From assembly GCF_036669915.1 (NCBI RefSeq), contig NC_089312.1, forward strand, positions 18,172,317-18,236,316: 64,000 nt of DNA, read 5' to 3'. A program made the translations under genes and the position numbers. Shown here piece by piece: positions 1-13,800 of this stretch. The first letter of the stretch is position 1, and every line of letters starts with the position of its first letter. The DNA is from Pocillopora verrucosa. Its lineage: Eukaryota > Cnidaria > Anthozoa > Scleractinia > Pocilloporidae. The notes below the pieces were generated by a model that ran no database searches, was not told where the DNA came from, and saw only the letters and a list, made by a program, of their open reading frames with translations.

Positions 1-308
1 TTTCTATAAGCTCCTTGATTAGTGTCATTTTAGCGGAAAAGCAATATTAACAAGCTTTCCTGATAAGGAGGCAAACAGAAAGCGCAGTATTTCGTGGATT
101 GAGCCAAGTGCACTATAACGAGAGTTTTCATTCAGATATTTTCGTATGGCAGTTAACGTACACAGTTAATTCATTTTTACCTGAATAAATGGCGGTGCGT
201 ATCCCTTATAAAATTTGTCTCAGTAGCCTCATTGAATTATGTTGGTCGATTCGAAAACTGAATGGCTAATGAGCATTTATCATGTCATTGCCCACGTTAT
301 GTAGAAAG

Positions 309-342
<34 letters not shown>

Positions 343-3300
343 TCTGTGGAAGAGTATAGCAGAGTAATTTAGTATTGTCAACTGATTCGACAACGTAAAT
401 TTGCCACCGTAAATAGTTTCAGAGCTGACGTTTTGAGCGTTAGTACTTTGTCAAAGAGTTCAAAGGTGGCGATTCGAGCGTCAGCCCCTCGTCATTCCCC
501 TGACTAGGGGCTAACGCTCGAAAGGTCAGATTTGAAACTCTTTAAGGTGGTCGATTTACGTTATCAACTCAGTTGATAATAATGAATTATCACGTTATGA
601 AGGTTAACTAAGAACCTATGTAACCAGAGACTAGTTTGATTCCAAATCAGATACCTATGAATTTAAAAACTAAATTCAACGAAAAGGCAAACAAAGAAAC
701 GCCAGCTCTCCAAAATTCACCAGGGTAGTTTCTCTCCCTTTTTTGATATCCTAGTCGGTAATCCATTAAGTGTATAACGTACTCTACTTTGTGATCATTT
801 GCACATTCACCAGCGTTTCACTTAAAAAGAAAAAAATCAATGCAATCTCATCGCGTCCGAGCTGAACGGTGACAATATGGAACGTATTAGCACGTTATCT
901 CATAAAAAAAACATTCTATGTCCCTCGCATGGTAAGTCGGCCCACCATACCTGCTAAATTTTGGAATTTTCAGTTAATGATGAGAATAGTTTTCGGACCC
1001 CACTCCTTGCGACTGCAAACCAAAGGAATAACAAATTTGTTTAAACAGCTTAATGATGTAATTTTCTCGAAGCTGAAGGGAATTGAGTTGCGCGCAAGCA
1101 AAGAATTAACGTTAATAACAGATGGTTGCCACTGAAATGCGATTACTTTGTCATATGCCAGGACCACTTTAAGAAAGGGGCTTTAAACACTGTCTTACCG
1201 AGTTCACGGTCGTATTCACACGCTCACACGTACGCAACCTAAATTTTCCTCATGCTAGAATTGCTAACTGTTTGTTTAAAATTTTCAGCTGCTTCATCGG
1301 CTATCTTTGATTGGAAATAAGTATTTCACTCTCGACGAAGGAAAACTAAGGTATTTTCTTCATAATTAAAATTATCGCATTTTTTCTATGGCCTTCAACT
1401 ACTCAAATCAGTCAGCCAAAACGGCTTAAAGCTTAAAAGCAACCACAAAATACACAGTACATTTTGCTTCAGTAATGTTTTGTATCAGTGGTGTTGCACG
1501 ATTTTGGCTTTCAAGCTAGAAAAAACATCCATTCAAGAATGGATAGATAAAGAAAATTGTATTTTGTTTAAAGAGTGCTTATTATAACTTTCCTGAGTAG
1601 ACCATCAACCCAGTCACTTTCCGTTTCCATAAACAGGCTAAATTTTGATCTCCAAATAATTTGCAAGAAACTGCTAAAATGTAACGTAAAAAAGGTTCCT
1701 GTTCGTCATAAAACTTCTTTGCTAGTGCGAGAACTGTGTATAAAACGGGGGAACTTGAATGTTGTTGCCCTAGATTAACGTTGGAGCCAAATAGAAGTAT
1801 GATTCACTCCTTTGCTTGTTTGATTTTTTGAGAGTTCTTATCCAACCTATCATTCAAATGAAAAGATGGCCGCAGAAAGCAATTTAAACTGACCGAGTGG
1901 CATCAAAATTTTCGAGAAAGCTATTCCACGCATAGTCGTTTTTGTGTTTGGCGGAACACATTTTCGGAATTCGAAATGTCTGAACTTTCTGTTAGGAATT
2001 AATTTTTGTGATTTTCTGATCAAGTAGCTAAACATTATGATGGAAAGATAATTTATATTTTCAAATTTTTGAACAGAGAATATATATAACTCGATAGAAG
2101 GAGATCTCGATTAAGTTCAAATTCGAAGTATACGAATGACCACTTTATCCATTTGAAGAGTTTTCATTCAACTGAAGGTGTTAAATTATTGCTGCGTGTG
2201 ATTTTGCGGGACCTTTCTTATTTTGCGGGGAGTGATTTTTGCCGATGAAGGACAATCTGGAGAATCTGTAAACACTAAAATCTACAAGGCACAATTCATG
2301 CGATTTATCCGTGGACTTCTGAATAGAAGAAAAAGCTTTAAAGTTTAGACACAATGAGTTGACCAAGCAACCTATGCCTTGAGCGGTGTCGGGTCTATCA
2401 TGTTTCCGACTTTTCAAGCAGGTGGAGAGGTGATCATAACCAAAACGTTATGTTTATTGTCTCGTCAAGAACAAGCAAACACAAATGACAATTTTATGGC
2501 GATAAATAACATGCTAATGATCCTAAAGAAACGGGTTCAGATCATTGTTTATTTATTTATCGCGAGCTAAAAATCTGAATTATTGGCGCGTGTGAAGTGA
2601 GCCACAAACACGTGTTGGTTCGTCGCTTGAACAATATAATGTTCAATTATCACTTTCCTGGTAAAAGTAACAAGTTGTTTGTGGCCACTTAAACCCAATT
2701 CGAGGAACCGTTGCTTAAATGATTACCATTTAACTTTTACTGGTGGTTAATTCAGCAAAACGCACGTACATAATTTACAAAATAAGTGATCTTTTTATTT
2801 TGGTGCTGTCTTCAACTGAGCAGAGAACTATTCCAATTGTGTTCATTGTTTTGAGTTATCATGTCCTGTATAATTATGCTTGAAGTCGCGTTACTGCTTT
2901 TTTTATTTCTTCAGTTTTCTAACCTAGAAATCGTACGGTCGGCACAAAGATTTCAGGCACCGGCGAAAGGGAAAATGAAAACTTTGCTACTCTTTCAAGT
3001 CAATGGAAATTCGTATCGTTAGAACAAGATACCACGCCATGTCGCGTCCTTTATTGTGGCAACATGTAACAGTCTAATTGCACCCTTTTGAGTTGAAAGG
3101 AGTTGTTTTAAGAGGCCTCACAGCGAAACGTTAGGTCTAGCTTATTGTTCAAAGCAACACTTACTCCACAAAGAATTTTCGAGTTAGCTACAGATACGAA
3201 ACAGATTAGCATAAAGCCTCGCCAGTGAAGTGTGTTTTGCTGGCCGCATGTTGGTTTTCGTCTTACTTACCGTAGAACAAAGAGGCCTGCCGGCGTTTTC

Positions 3301-3700
3301 GATCATACATTGTTGTTTTTCAAATTTCCTCAAATTAGAAATGATGGCTTTCCCGCTAAGCGGCTCGAGTTTGACATCTTTTTTCAGTGACACAAAAAGT
3401 GGTACTCGAAAAGCACCAAGGCGGGGCTCCAAATGGGTGGTAACGTCCCGTTATTTACGATTTGAGTATTTTTCTTGTCAATAGAAACACTTGCTATTGA
3501 AATTACAAATTAAGCTAAAATTGGCTTTAAATTGAAGAGGTGGTAGTTCTGTAAATGCTAATTAGGCGGGCAGGCGCATGTATCAATTGTTTTTCCCTGC
3601 TCATGACCGCGTAAAAAGACGTGTTAAATGACGAATTACCTTTCAAAAACCGCTTTATATTGCGGTGCAAAACAACTTCTCGTTTATTCTTAGTCACTGC
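1..3700. other. Gene-free left flank
   Basis: I see no open frame with family resemblance and no chain of exons in this stretch. It is AT-rich and its short open frames lack any recognisable motif. The only structured element is the palindromic repeat at 305-585. It probably serves as upstream flank of the zinc-finger gene that starts at 4199. Confidence 0.5.
305..585. repeat. Palindromic MITE-like repeat, family P, copy 1
   Basis: The left end reads GTAAGTTTCTAAAGAAACTG, which is the reverse complement of the right ends of the other copies. The core holds facing arms (TTTGAACTCTTT-like) and an imperfect ATCAACTCAGTTGAT palindrome near 566-580. The right terminal part is missing. The same family recurs at 8520, 15911, 22511 and 23788. 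Confidence 0.7.
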
Positions 3701-3851
3701 CCTTCCCAGTGAGCAGCGGTTGGCATCCTCAATTATCTGAGAGCGAATATCCTCGAAGATTACCTACGCAGTATTCTGTCAAACTTGAATCGAAGACAGC
3801 TAGACAGCGCAGATCGAGAGAAATCTAAACATTAGGAAAAGATAACTTCTG
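3700..3851 (+). other. Probable non-coding first exon of the Glass-like gene
   Basis: A GTAAGT donor follows position 3851. A good acceptor with a pyrimidine tract and CCACAG ends at 4180, 18 nt before the start codon at 4199. The simplest reading is a 5'UTR exon spliced to the coding exon. The 5' boundary is not defined by the sequence and the start given here is approximate. Confidence 0.35.
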
Positions 3852-4198
3852 GTAAGTGATTCAAGTTGAACAAATTATGAAGCTGTTGTTTTGGGCTGAT
3901 TCTTTTTAAAGCACTCGTTAATTTTTCGAAGGGAAGTGTTGCTTTCGAAACTTAATCTCAGTAAGAAATTGAAGTAAGACCAAAGTTTGATGTTCGCATA
4001 AGCTTTACCGCAAAGAAAAAGAAATTAATTTGGAAAAATTTGGATTAAATGAACGGGCTAGTTTGGAACCAAATATCTCATGTTTGTCTTTTACTCCCTT
4101 TGCTGAGAAGTTTAAGAAAAATACATAATCTTAAAGATAGAGAGATTTTTTTTATTGATGAAATTAACGATCCTCCACAGAAATAAACTCTGCCAAGG

Positions 4199-6779
4199 AT
4201 GAGTAATGAACAGACTGTCATTGTGAGAAATTCCGCACAGTCACTTGGCGCGCATGAAGAGAATTTTGCCACCGAGAGAAGGACAACCGATCGTCAGGCC
4301 CATATTGGATCTGTGATATCCATCAGTGGAGAGCCAAGCACACCGTAAGTTTTGTTTTAAATTCTCTTCCGATTCCTCTATACAGCCGTCAGTTAGAATA
4401 AAATCTTGATTTGTTAGTTATTGAAAACGAAAGAGAAATCTGTTCACATTGTTCATGAAGGTTCTTTAAGGGGTTAACTAACCGTCATCTCTAAAACGGC
4501 AAAAAAAAAAACGTTTGGCCATTAGACGTAAAAATTGGTAAATTTAACTGTTACTTATAAAAAAAATTCAACGGTCAACGTTCTTCTTTTAATTGCGATA
4601 GGGAGAAATTACCTGTCTGCCGTAAATGGCCAAAATTTCAATTCTATGACGTAAGAGCCATCGTCCCATTGAGACCCCCTGTTCCTGTTACAGGATCAAC
4701 TCAAGAACTGAAGGAAAAAAATTCGGTATTCCCTCGTATTATTTGATATTTTAAAGAAGATTGTAGAAAATCGTTGGGTTGAATAATTTATCTTACGAAA
4801 TTCAAGTATTTGGTCAAGAACATACAGCTCTTGCTGCTGATGCTGTTGCCGTAATGGCGGTATCATTTTTATCGTTGTTGTTGTTGTTTTATTTTTAACC
4901 TTCGACAAAAGAAAAAGAGAAAAAGAAAATGTTAGGAAAGAAACAGAAACGCACTTTCGTTTGAAATACAACATGCCTGCTAGTGCTTAACTGTTGTACG
5001 CAACAACAAAAAATGAAAGCCTTTCTGATCCTCTCAAGCTTTTCGTCACCGATTCTTGTGCTGTAATTTCATTCAGCATTGCCCTGCTCGAACAAACTTT
5101 ACCTCAGAGCCTGTCTGGTTACTATTGTAGTCGCAAATTCGTAATAGATTTATAGATTTATTGATATAAGTATTTAAAAAAACAGCTGATGATAGAAACA
5201 ACGTCACTAATAAGTCAGTTTACCTCAAATCGATTTCAGTAATTATCTGATTAACGCCTCCAGGTAAATTAAGTTGCATAATATTTCCTGATGTTTTTGT
5301 TTTTTGCATGATGTGGTTTTTCAGATACTAAAAAAAAATTTTCTCTATGCTCAAAAAATAATTTTGGGTAATTTTCATGTTCTACTCAATTATTATCATT
5401 TAGACTACGTGCAGTCCCTACTTTGTTGCTCCGTCTGACGTGTAATTCAAAACGAAATGCAGAAAAACATTTTATTAGCGCACCTAAAAAGAGCTATCTA
5501 AAGAGAAATTTTTAGGAACAATTGGTTTTTGAACAATTTCAACCAGTCATAGGGGAAATTGGGGAACTTCGATTTATGTGGTAGTTCACGGTAAACAGAA
5601 AATAAAGGAATAAAAAAACAAAATCTGGAACTGAATCAATTGATGTCCACTGAAGCGAAGTAACGAGTGGTTTTTATTTGTAATGAGCCTTGTTGCGGAT
5701 GACGATGACGGTGCCTATATGATATAATAAATCAATTAAAAAACCTCAGTGAACTAAGCTTAAGCAATATTTTCCAAAGGAGTTTGGTAGACATGATGAT
5801 TATGAATGATTAAATTTTTAAATGAGTGTCGAGCGTCAATGACTTCGCTTGGTGAGTTCTTAATGGCTCCTCGCGATATTTTTCTTTCTTGAGGCTGGCT
5901 GTTGTGATATCTTTGGGTTTGGTTATACGACACTCCGGATCGAAAAGTGCTCTGTGTACCTGTGCTCTGTGTGATTATCATGATCTAATAGCCACAGTGT
6001 TGAAAGTATCTCCTTACGCCCCCGCTGAAGTAACTTTGCTTTGTTCCTTTTTCAGTTTGTCCCTGATGCATCATCGTTCTGCAATGGAGAGATCTGCGTT
6101 CCATCCTGTTCATCATTTCCCCCCAGGCTTTCTCCCTTTCAATCACGGACCCAGCTTGTTCCCTTCCAGTTCCCTGACCTCCCCATACCTTCCCGGACCA
6201 TCACACGTGGGCATACCTACTTTCGGATCAGCACCAGTTCTGTGCGGTGGCAGTGTTCCATTTCTACGATCATACCAGCCCTACATGCACAAGTTCTTAA
6301 ACCCAGCAGTTATTGGTTCTTCCAGAGTGTCTCCCAGAGAGCACTCCAGTGATGATGGCCCAAAGAAATGCCCCGTATGCGGGAAATCTTATGCACGATT
6401 GTCTACCTTGAGACTGCATTTGCGCACACATAGTGGAGAGAAGCCATACCAGTGCCTGGTTTGTTTAAAGTCCTTCTCTCAAGCCGCCAATCTAACGGCG
6501 CATTTCCGCATTCACTCCGGTGAAAAACCATTCAAGTGTCACATCTGCAACCGTCAGTTCTCGCAGTCTTCGTCTGTGACTACGCACATGCGCACTCACA
6601 ATGGAGAACGACCCTATCGATGTCGTGTGTGCACAAAGGCGTTCGCGGATAGTTCCACGCTCACTAAACACATGCGCACTCACACCGGTGAGAAACCTTA
6701 CCAGTGCGATGTTTGTTACCAAAGGTTTTCCCAGTCGGGGAATCTTAATCGCCACAAGCGAATACACAACGACGCATAA
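4199..6779 (+). CDS. Glass-family C2H2 zinc-finger transcription factor
   Basis: Coding exons are 4199-4344 and 6056-6779, joined in phase 2, giving 289 residues. The second exon has its acceptor after TTCAG at 6055, and translation would continue upstream of it only by reading intron. Residues 154-286 form five tandem C2H2 fingers with TGEKP-type linkers. Their helices carry [52 protein letters not shown] and [13 protein letters not shown]. This finger order and wording matches, from memory, the five fingers of Drosophila Glass, a DNA-binding regulator of photoreceptor differentiation. The N-terminal half is rich in Ser, Pro and Phe, with no other domain seen, and is much shorter than in the fly. 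Poly(A) signals AATAAA lie at 7042 and 7148. The first coding exon is less certain than the finger exon: its frame is open from the ATG and its phase fits. Other Kruppel-type factors are possible but fit the helices less well. Confidence 0.85.
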
Positions 6780-7899
6780 AAACATTGTACATCTTTAAGA
6801 CAAAATTTATTGTGATTTAAATGCATAACTCACCCACTTTATATCACGCGATTGCGGTGGCTACTTAACGTCACGTGGTGCAAAATTACTGGACAGTTAT
6901 CACCCAATAACTCCCGTATTTTTGTGCATGTTAAAATCGTGGTAGCTTATGCATCTATATGATTGTAAGAAATAATGTCATGAATTAGCCGTAAGTTTTG
7001 AACAAATATATTGTAAGCCTATTTAAAGTACAACAGAGGTTAATAAACCGAAAAAAAGGGTCACATACAGATTTGTTATCCATAATTCTGAGTAATTCAT
7101 TTTGCAATTAGTTGAAGTTAGATTTTCTGTATTTTCTCTCAATCCTAAATAAAAGCCAAGAAAACGCTATATATATATATGTGTGTGTGTGTGTTTGTCA
7201 AGAATTTGATTCTTGGATGCTCTTAAAAGAATAGGGAATATTATTCCGAAAAGGCTTTGGAACAAAGAAATAAAGAAACCTTGTTTAAAATTTAACCTTA
7301 AGTTATCGCTAATCGGCCTTAAAAGCTCTTTACCTTCGTAAGGGATATGTTCATTTTTTTTTTAATTAAAAAACGGTTGTAGTTTTTTTATTAGGCGAAT
7401 TACAGGGAAAGAAGAGAAATCATACATCCGAACTGAGTTTTGGGTAATTTTTTTACAATTTTCGACTTCGGCACTGATGCCAATCTTCGTGTATGGGCCC
7501 GGAGGTGATAGGTTTTGTCTTCTGAACGAGATACCAAATAAGAGATTAATGGGGATGGAGAAAAGTGAGTAGAAATTCAGGAATCCTTCCATGTAAAATC
7601 TTAACTTAGATCCACATGGAACCTGTTTGATTATTTAGCTTTGGCAGAAGTCAGAAGGATGTGCGTCTAGTCGATTGTGATGTGACTTCGTGCATCTTCC
7701 AGATAAAAGAAGATTAATTGAAAGCAGAAAAAATCCAGAAGCAAATAAAAGCAAAATATGAAAAAAACGTTAAAAAAAATATCAATCAAACAGTGCGATA
7801 CTGAGCCTGCAACCGAGGAATTGTGAAGGACAGTGGTTTTTACACTTCCGAAAATCCTGGTCATGTACTTCTAAATCTAGTGTAGCTAATTGATTAAAG
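6780..7899. other. Spacer between Glass-like and Abraxas genes
   Basis: This spacer holds the 3'UTR of the zinc-finger gene with two AATAAA signals, a short TA/TG microsatellite at about 7170-7195, and the upstream region of the Abraxas gene. No further gene is apparent. Confidence 0.5.
7170..7195. repeat. (TA)n(TG)n microsatellite
   Basis: A run of TA dinucleotides passes directly into TG dinucleotides. Confidence 0.85.
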
Positions 7900-10800
7900 A
7901 TGGAGGTCTATGTTTCTGGTTGTGTGTTCTCATCGCTGGTCTACGAACTAGAGAATAGCATAGGAGATGTCGTGAGTGCAGTAATGTTGATTTGCGAAAT
8001 AATTTTGAGCTGCAGTTTATGTTTTTTTTAATCCTATCTTGCTAGGAGGGGCTCTTATTGGGCCAAATTACAAGCCGTATCACCAACACAATCACAGATT
8101 CACAATCCGAAAACTTGACACACGAGCGAGTTGCAAGTAAGTTCCGCATTTGTTTGCATTATCTACCGTTCTTTTCCTCCAGGATAATTGTTTGTGTTAA
8201 TAACTCTTTTAATATACTCCACTTACAGCGATTCAAGGGTTTGTTCCTTTTGGCAAAGTTCACAGGTAAGTAGTTAGATTACGATCAGGAATTTAGCGGA
8301 AGTGACTGACTATTGACAGAGGTGGTAATTTTGCAATTATGCGTATATTAAATTCATACGAACAAGGCTACACTTGCCACATGCTTTGCTAACTTTAAGG
8401 GTATTATGTAGTTTAATAACAAACAAGGACGTCTCATCGCTGGGATTTTAACTTAATTAACACAACGAAAATAAAGTTGGTAATACAACTTTTCAAATCA
8501 TACCTGCATGATAAGGAAAGGGAGTTTCTAAAACTGACGTCAGGGGCTAAAGCTAGAAACGTCAGTTTTAAAACTCTTTGCAGTGGCCAATTTATATTAT
8601 CAACTCATTTGGTAAACCAAAAAAATTTTGCAATACCCCACTGATGCAGCTCTACAGTTTATTTAGAAACTTACCCCCTTATTGATCAGGAGAGTTACTG
8701 TTACTAATAAATTTAGAATGACCAAATGATTTCAAATAAATTAGATTGATAACACTTATACTTGCCCACTTCAGGCCTTGGAAGTTTACTTATGTTAAAA
8801 AGTATATATAGAATGAGTGGAAAAAGCTCTAACCTCCTCACCTGCAGAAAAAATAAATAGTTGAATGCATTTGAAATTGACTTTTTTTGGCATGGTATTT
8901 GAAAGTAAAATGTCAAGCTAATCTATCTTGTTATTTCTCAAAAAAAAAACTGCAAAACTTAGGAATTAAATGCTTACCAACCATGTAACTATCTGGTCAC
9001 ATGCCTGAAAATTTTCCTGAACTAAAAGAAATTGAAAAAAGGAATGAGTTATATCCCTGGGCCCAGTTTTTCAGCCAATTAGTGCTAGCCCAGGGTTCAA
9101 CTTTAATCGGGGTTTCTATATTTCTCTGTTTAAAAGCCCTTTTGGAATAATTCTCCCAATTCTTTTTAGAGCATTCAATCATCAAATTGTACTCAAATGG
9201 ACTTAACCTGAATATTCTTTTAAAGCTTTTGGATCTGAAATAAAATTTCACACTAACCCTGGGTTATCTAAACCCAGCTTTAAGAAACCTGGCCCTGGTC
9301 CCTCAATTCAAGCTATGGCCATGTAATGATTAATGATCTTAGTAACAATATGACCTTTATTTATTTTTACAAACAGTTTTTACACCAATAGTGGGCACAT
9401 ATTAGAGGAAACTATTTCAAAGGAACTTAATGATAATGAAAAGAGTGAAGTAAGTATGATAAAATAATTATGATGATAAAGAACATGTATTCACCCCAAA
9501 TATATAGTGGGTTCACTATTATTATTATATTTTACTTCCAACTTTGCATTTCTAGTGTTCTGATTGGTTCACTCAACACCAGTCATCAGCTCATATCCTG
9601 AGTCACCTTAAATGGAAATGCATTTTGCCAAATATTGTGGAGCTGAAAAAAGGCTCCGAATATCCAAACATTCATGATGTAATGAAATTTAATTAACTAA
9701 TCATTCTATGCATGCTTGCTGGATATGAGATTAGTTATAGCCAACTTAATACTATGTGCCTGATTTGTTATTTACGATCTCATATTCCCCAAGCCTGCTT
9801 ATGGAATAATTGTTAATTGTTATTAATAATTTAGCTTCTCACTTTGTGGTGATATGATTTCTTTCTACCACCTTAATGGCTCCAAAACTACTGGTAATCA
9901 GACTATAGTTTGTCATAACCCTTTCACTCTAGAGATCTCTTTAGTACAAGTAATTCTCCTTACCATATGTAACACATTGCTTACAATTTTAGTTCTGAGA
10001 ATGTAGTGTTAGATCAAATGGCAACCCTCTTATTGATATTGTGTTTATTCTCACCATTTGCCTTCTTGATTTGGTATTGACATTGTAAAGAGAAAATATG
10101 TCTTGGTCACTCATGGGAGTTAAAGGGTTAAAGGCAGGATAACTCGCATTGATACTTTTTGTTGTTATTTGCCATTGCAGAAAGTCATTGGTTGGTTTTC
10201 ATTTCGTCGAAATACTCAAGGACAGGTGTCTATGAGGGAAAGATTTATCCATCACAATCTCATTGCAAAGCTCAACTATACCCCTTCCAAAGGTGTGGAT
10301 AAAAATGCACTACATGTATGATGAAATTTTCCATCCTTTTGATTGGAAAAAAAAATCCTTTTGACTTTGCATTTTTCTGGTTAAATCTAGTTGTATCACA
10401 CTTTTTAGTGATACCCTGGTTTTATAATTTCCCTGCTCTAATGCTCCATCCATTTACATGTTTTGAAGAATTTGCTGACTTCTTGAAGGATATGGCAACA
10501 ACTTGATCTTGTATGACTTGCAAATGTTTATATTAACTACTTGTGTCTTTCATGGGAGTAGGGCAGAAACATGAAGGTTATCAAGTTTTCTCATAATATT
10601 ATGGTGGAATCTGTTCTTTTGTGGAAGTAGTCAAAGCCCTTTATGGTACCTGAGCAGTGTACACAAGACATTAAAAAAAAGGGACAAATATAATTGAGTA
10701 ATTACTGTGTTGTGATTTAAACATATTTTAGGTAAACCAGTTTCAAATCATAATGTTTTAACAATGAAAAGCACAAATTGATTTGGGTTGAAATCATTTT

Positions 10801-13800
10801 AGCTGAAATTTATTTAAACTGCAACAGTTACAGTTTCTTTAATGTAGATAGTATCACAGAATGATGTTAATGGTAGCATTTTTTCTTCTTAAAGAATTCC
10901 TCTTAGCAATCTTTACATCACACATGTCCAGGGATCTGTCCTCACACAAATTTGACTACTGCTTTTGTTGTTCTGCTGAGAGAGAAGGGTATGTCTGAAT
11001 TATAATAATTTTGGATTTTTTTAGGGAGATATTTTCTGCAAAATGTATTTTAAAACTTGTGAAATTACATATCAATCAGTAATGCTAAAAGGACAGTCAG
11101 GTAGTTGGCACTGACTCCTGCTTACCTGATATACTGTAAGTGTACTGGACTGTATGTAGAGGAGGGATACACATATTTATGGCTTGTTTTGTTTGCTGGA
11201 CTAAATTTTCTGTAAGAGATGAATTAAATGCTCTCTCAACAGTTGTTTAGACATACAAAACTGTTATCTTAGTTTATACAGCACCACCACTGTTACTGGT
11301 CACCAACTAAAGAGGCTCTAGATTGTTAAACAAATTCTCACTCTCAGCTCCTTAAGAAATGTATAGAGAACAGTATGGGGAATATACATACTGTTGTTAG
11401 GGTGTAAATGGTTATAGGTACCACACGTGGCTGGCTTCACAGTGAGACGAGTTGCAGAGAAGTTGCTTAGTTTAATATCCCTTGCAAATTTTGTTTGTGT
11501 CTGTTGCTCCAGTTGCTGTGTAATACTGAGTGAGAACTTGATTAACTTTTTTTCAAGTATCACTTGCTGTAGAAATACGAGGCAGTTTCTTACATGTACA
11601 TGTACATGTAACTTTTGTTGTGACAAAATTGAAAGAGAAGAAAAACTACCATGAGCAACTAGACCCTAAATGCTGAACCTTGTGAGTTGGTGCAAGTAAC
11701 TGTTGGCTGTAGCGAACTCCTGATCGTGGGTCAAATATCATGTTTGTGGGGCCCCCCAGCTTTCCTTCATAGTGATTTTTGAGAAGAGATGGAAGTTTAT
11801 GGCTTCCCTTTTTAAAGTTTGTTTCTGGACATCTTTCTTAATGTTGTAGTCACACTCTTCCCCACAGGTTTTTTGAACCAGTTCAGGTACAGATATTAAA
11901 CCTTGGAGATACATCACATTCTGAGTATAGACTTAACTGTCACTCTGCCCAAGCCACATCCAGTCTTTTTCATGAAGTGATAGACTCTTACAGGTAACAA
12001 GCACAGATAAAGTGTACTGTACATCACCTAGAATGCTGCTATTTAAAGATCAGAATAACTGCATTCCTCAGAGATACTTGAACCCTTCACTTAAGCAATC
12101 CATTTTATATAATATATAATAATTGCTTAATTTATTTGTTTTAATCATATGGGTAGCTTGTGCATCCTTTTTGGGGATTTTGTGGGTAGCCATTGATCTG
12201 AAAAATAAGTTCTCACAGAAAAAACATTTAACATGATAAAAGGCTGTGAAATTTATCTGCCCTTTTTCTAATAGTAAGACCATTGTTGCAGAAGTGATCA
12301 AAGTCAAATTTGTAAAAAAATGCTGATTCAGAAATTACACTTGAAAAACAAAATGTGACAGCTTTAGGCCTTGGATGATCAATACTGCAGGCTTTAGAAA
12401 TCACAATTTTACACTTATTTAATTTTATGTTTAAGGATTTTTAGGTATGAGAAATGTACTTGACAACTTTTTAATCATTTTCATATGAATCAGACAAATA
12501 GTTTAGGTCTTAGATGTTTAGTGAGAAAGTGGTTTGATACTGGTTCTAAGACTTGATCTGTTATTCCTTACAGAAATGAGTTTGTTGACGATAAAGGATG
12601 TATACAACAGTCCTCCAATATGCATGGCATGTACATAACAATGATGAAAAGGTTGCAGGTGTGAATTTAAAGTATCTTGTATGTTAAATTGATGATTAAG
12701 GTTCCCTTGACAGTGGAGGGGGAGGGGCTACTAAACAGGGATTCTTACATAATTGTGCAAAGGACTAGTCAAACCTTATCAAGTACGTTGTGTTTGTAGC
12801 ACAAAAGCCCATGCAAATCTTCACCCCATCATTTATGATGACTCTTGTTAAGACATTGATTGACTTTTGCAAAAACCTTTATGTTAATCAATTTTATTGC
12901 AAACACTATACTCTCCTTTAAATTCTGGGTTGAAATTTGTTGTTGCCAATAGATGTTGATTGACATGGGTAAAGTGCTGGAAGATTGAACAATTGCGTGG
13001 GTTGTAGGTTTCTGCAAATTATGCATGTTTTCTTTCCCCTGGGACTCAGAATCTTCTGTGAAAACAACTGTTTGCTCTCTTAGAGCTCTACTTATTACTT
13101 TGCTGTTAGTTATTTGTCAGTAAAAGATGTTTTACCTATAAAAGCAGTATAATATTGTTGACTTTACATATAAGTATAAGACATTAGTGGAAAAATGTTA
13201 TCCATCAATTTGATGATGGATTTATAACAAAACATAACTTGTTACATAGCCACAAACTAACATAGTTAGTAAGTTATTATGATATTTTAAAGAATCTTGA
13301 GAAAATGTTCTCAGGGTAATGCAATTTGATTACAGAATGAAGCATATGGTTAGGGGAGGGTTTTACCCATGGGGTTGGCATTTGGGTCTGCTTTGGGTAG
13401 GCATGTGTCCCCTGATTTTCAAATTTGGAGCTGTATTGAGAAAGAATTCACACCCAAAACCATACATCATGCTAAAAATAGCTCAGATTTGAACCCTTGT
13501 TGGAGAAATTTTAGTGGTTTGTGTGAGAAAAGATGGTTTCTCTGTGCTCAAAATGTCACGTCCTCCTCAGGAAAATTTCTCTTAAATGGACACCTTGCAC
13601 TAAAGTAAGAGTTCAATACCTTGGCCCCATTGGGCAGCAAATACCTGTACACTAGGTATAGAACATACCTGTATACTGAGTGTTTTCGAGGGGTTCCCTC
13701 AGGATTCGCTTTGAACAATAGAAAATTTTGCTTGTGCTTTTAATTTCATGAGGTAAGCAGTTTATTTTATCTCCCAAGAATTTAGTTGAAGTTGTAAAAG

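Noticed and set aside
3184-3484. Overlapping frames on both strands
   Set aside because: Neither shows a motif or codon pattern; mutual overlap suggests chance.
5889-6055. Upstream extension of the zinc-finger frame to a start at 5889
   Set aside because: The stretch ends in a pyrimidine tract and TTCAG, a clear splice acceptor, and its translation is low in family likeness. The exon at 4199-4344 fits in phase.
8058-8273. Short frame beginning MGQITSR
   Set aside because: It is an Abraxas exon read through its GTAAGT donor into intron, not a separate gene.
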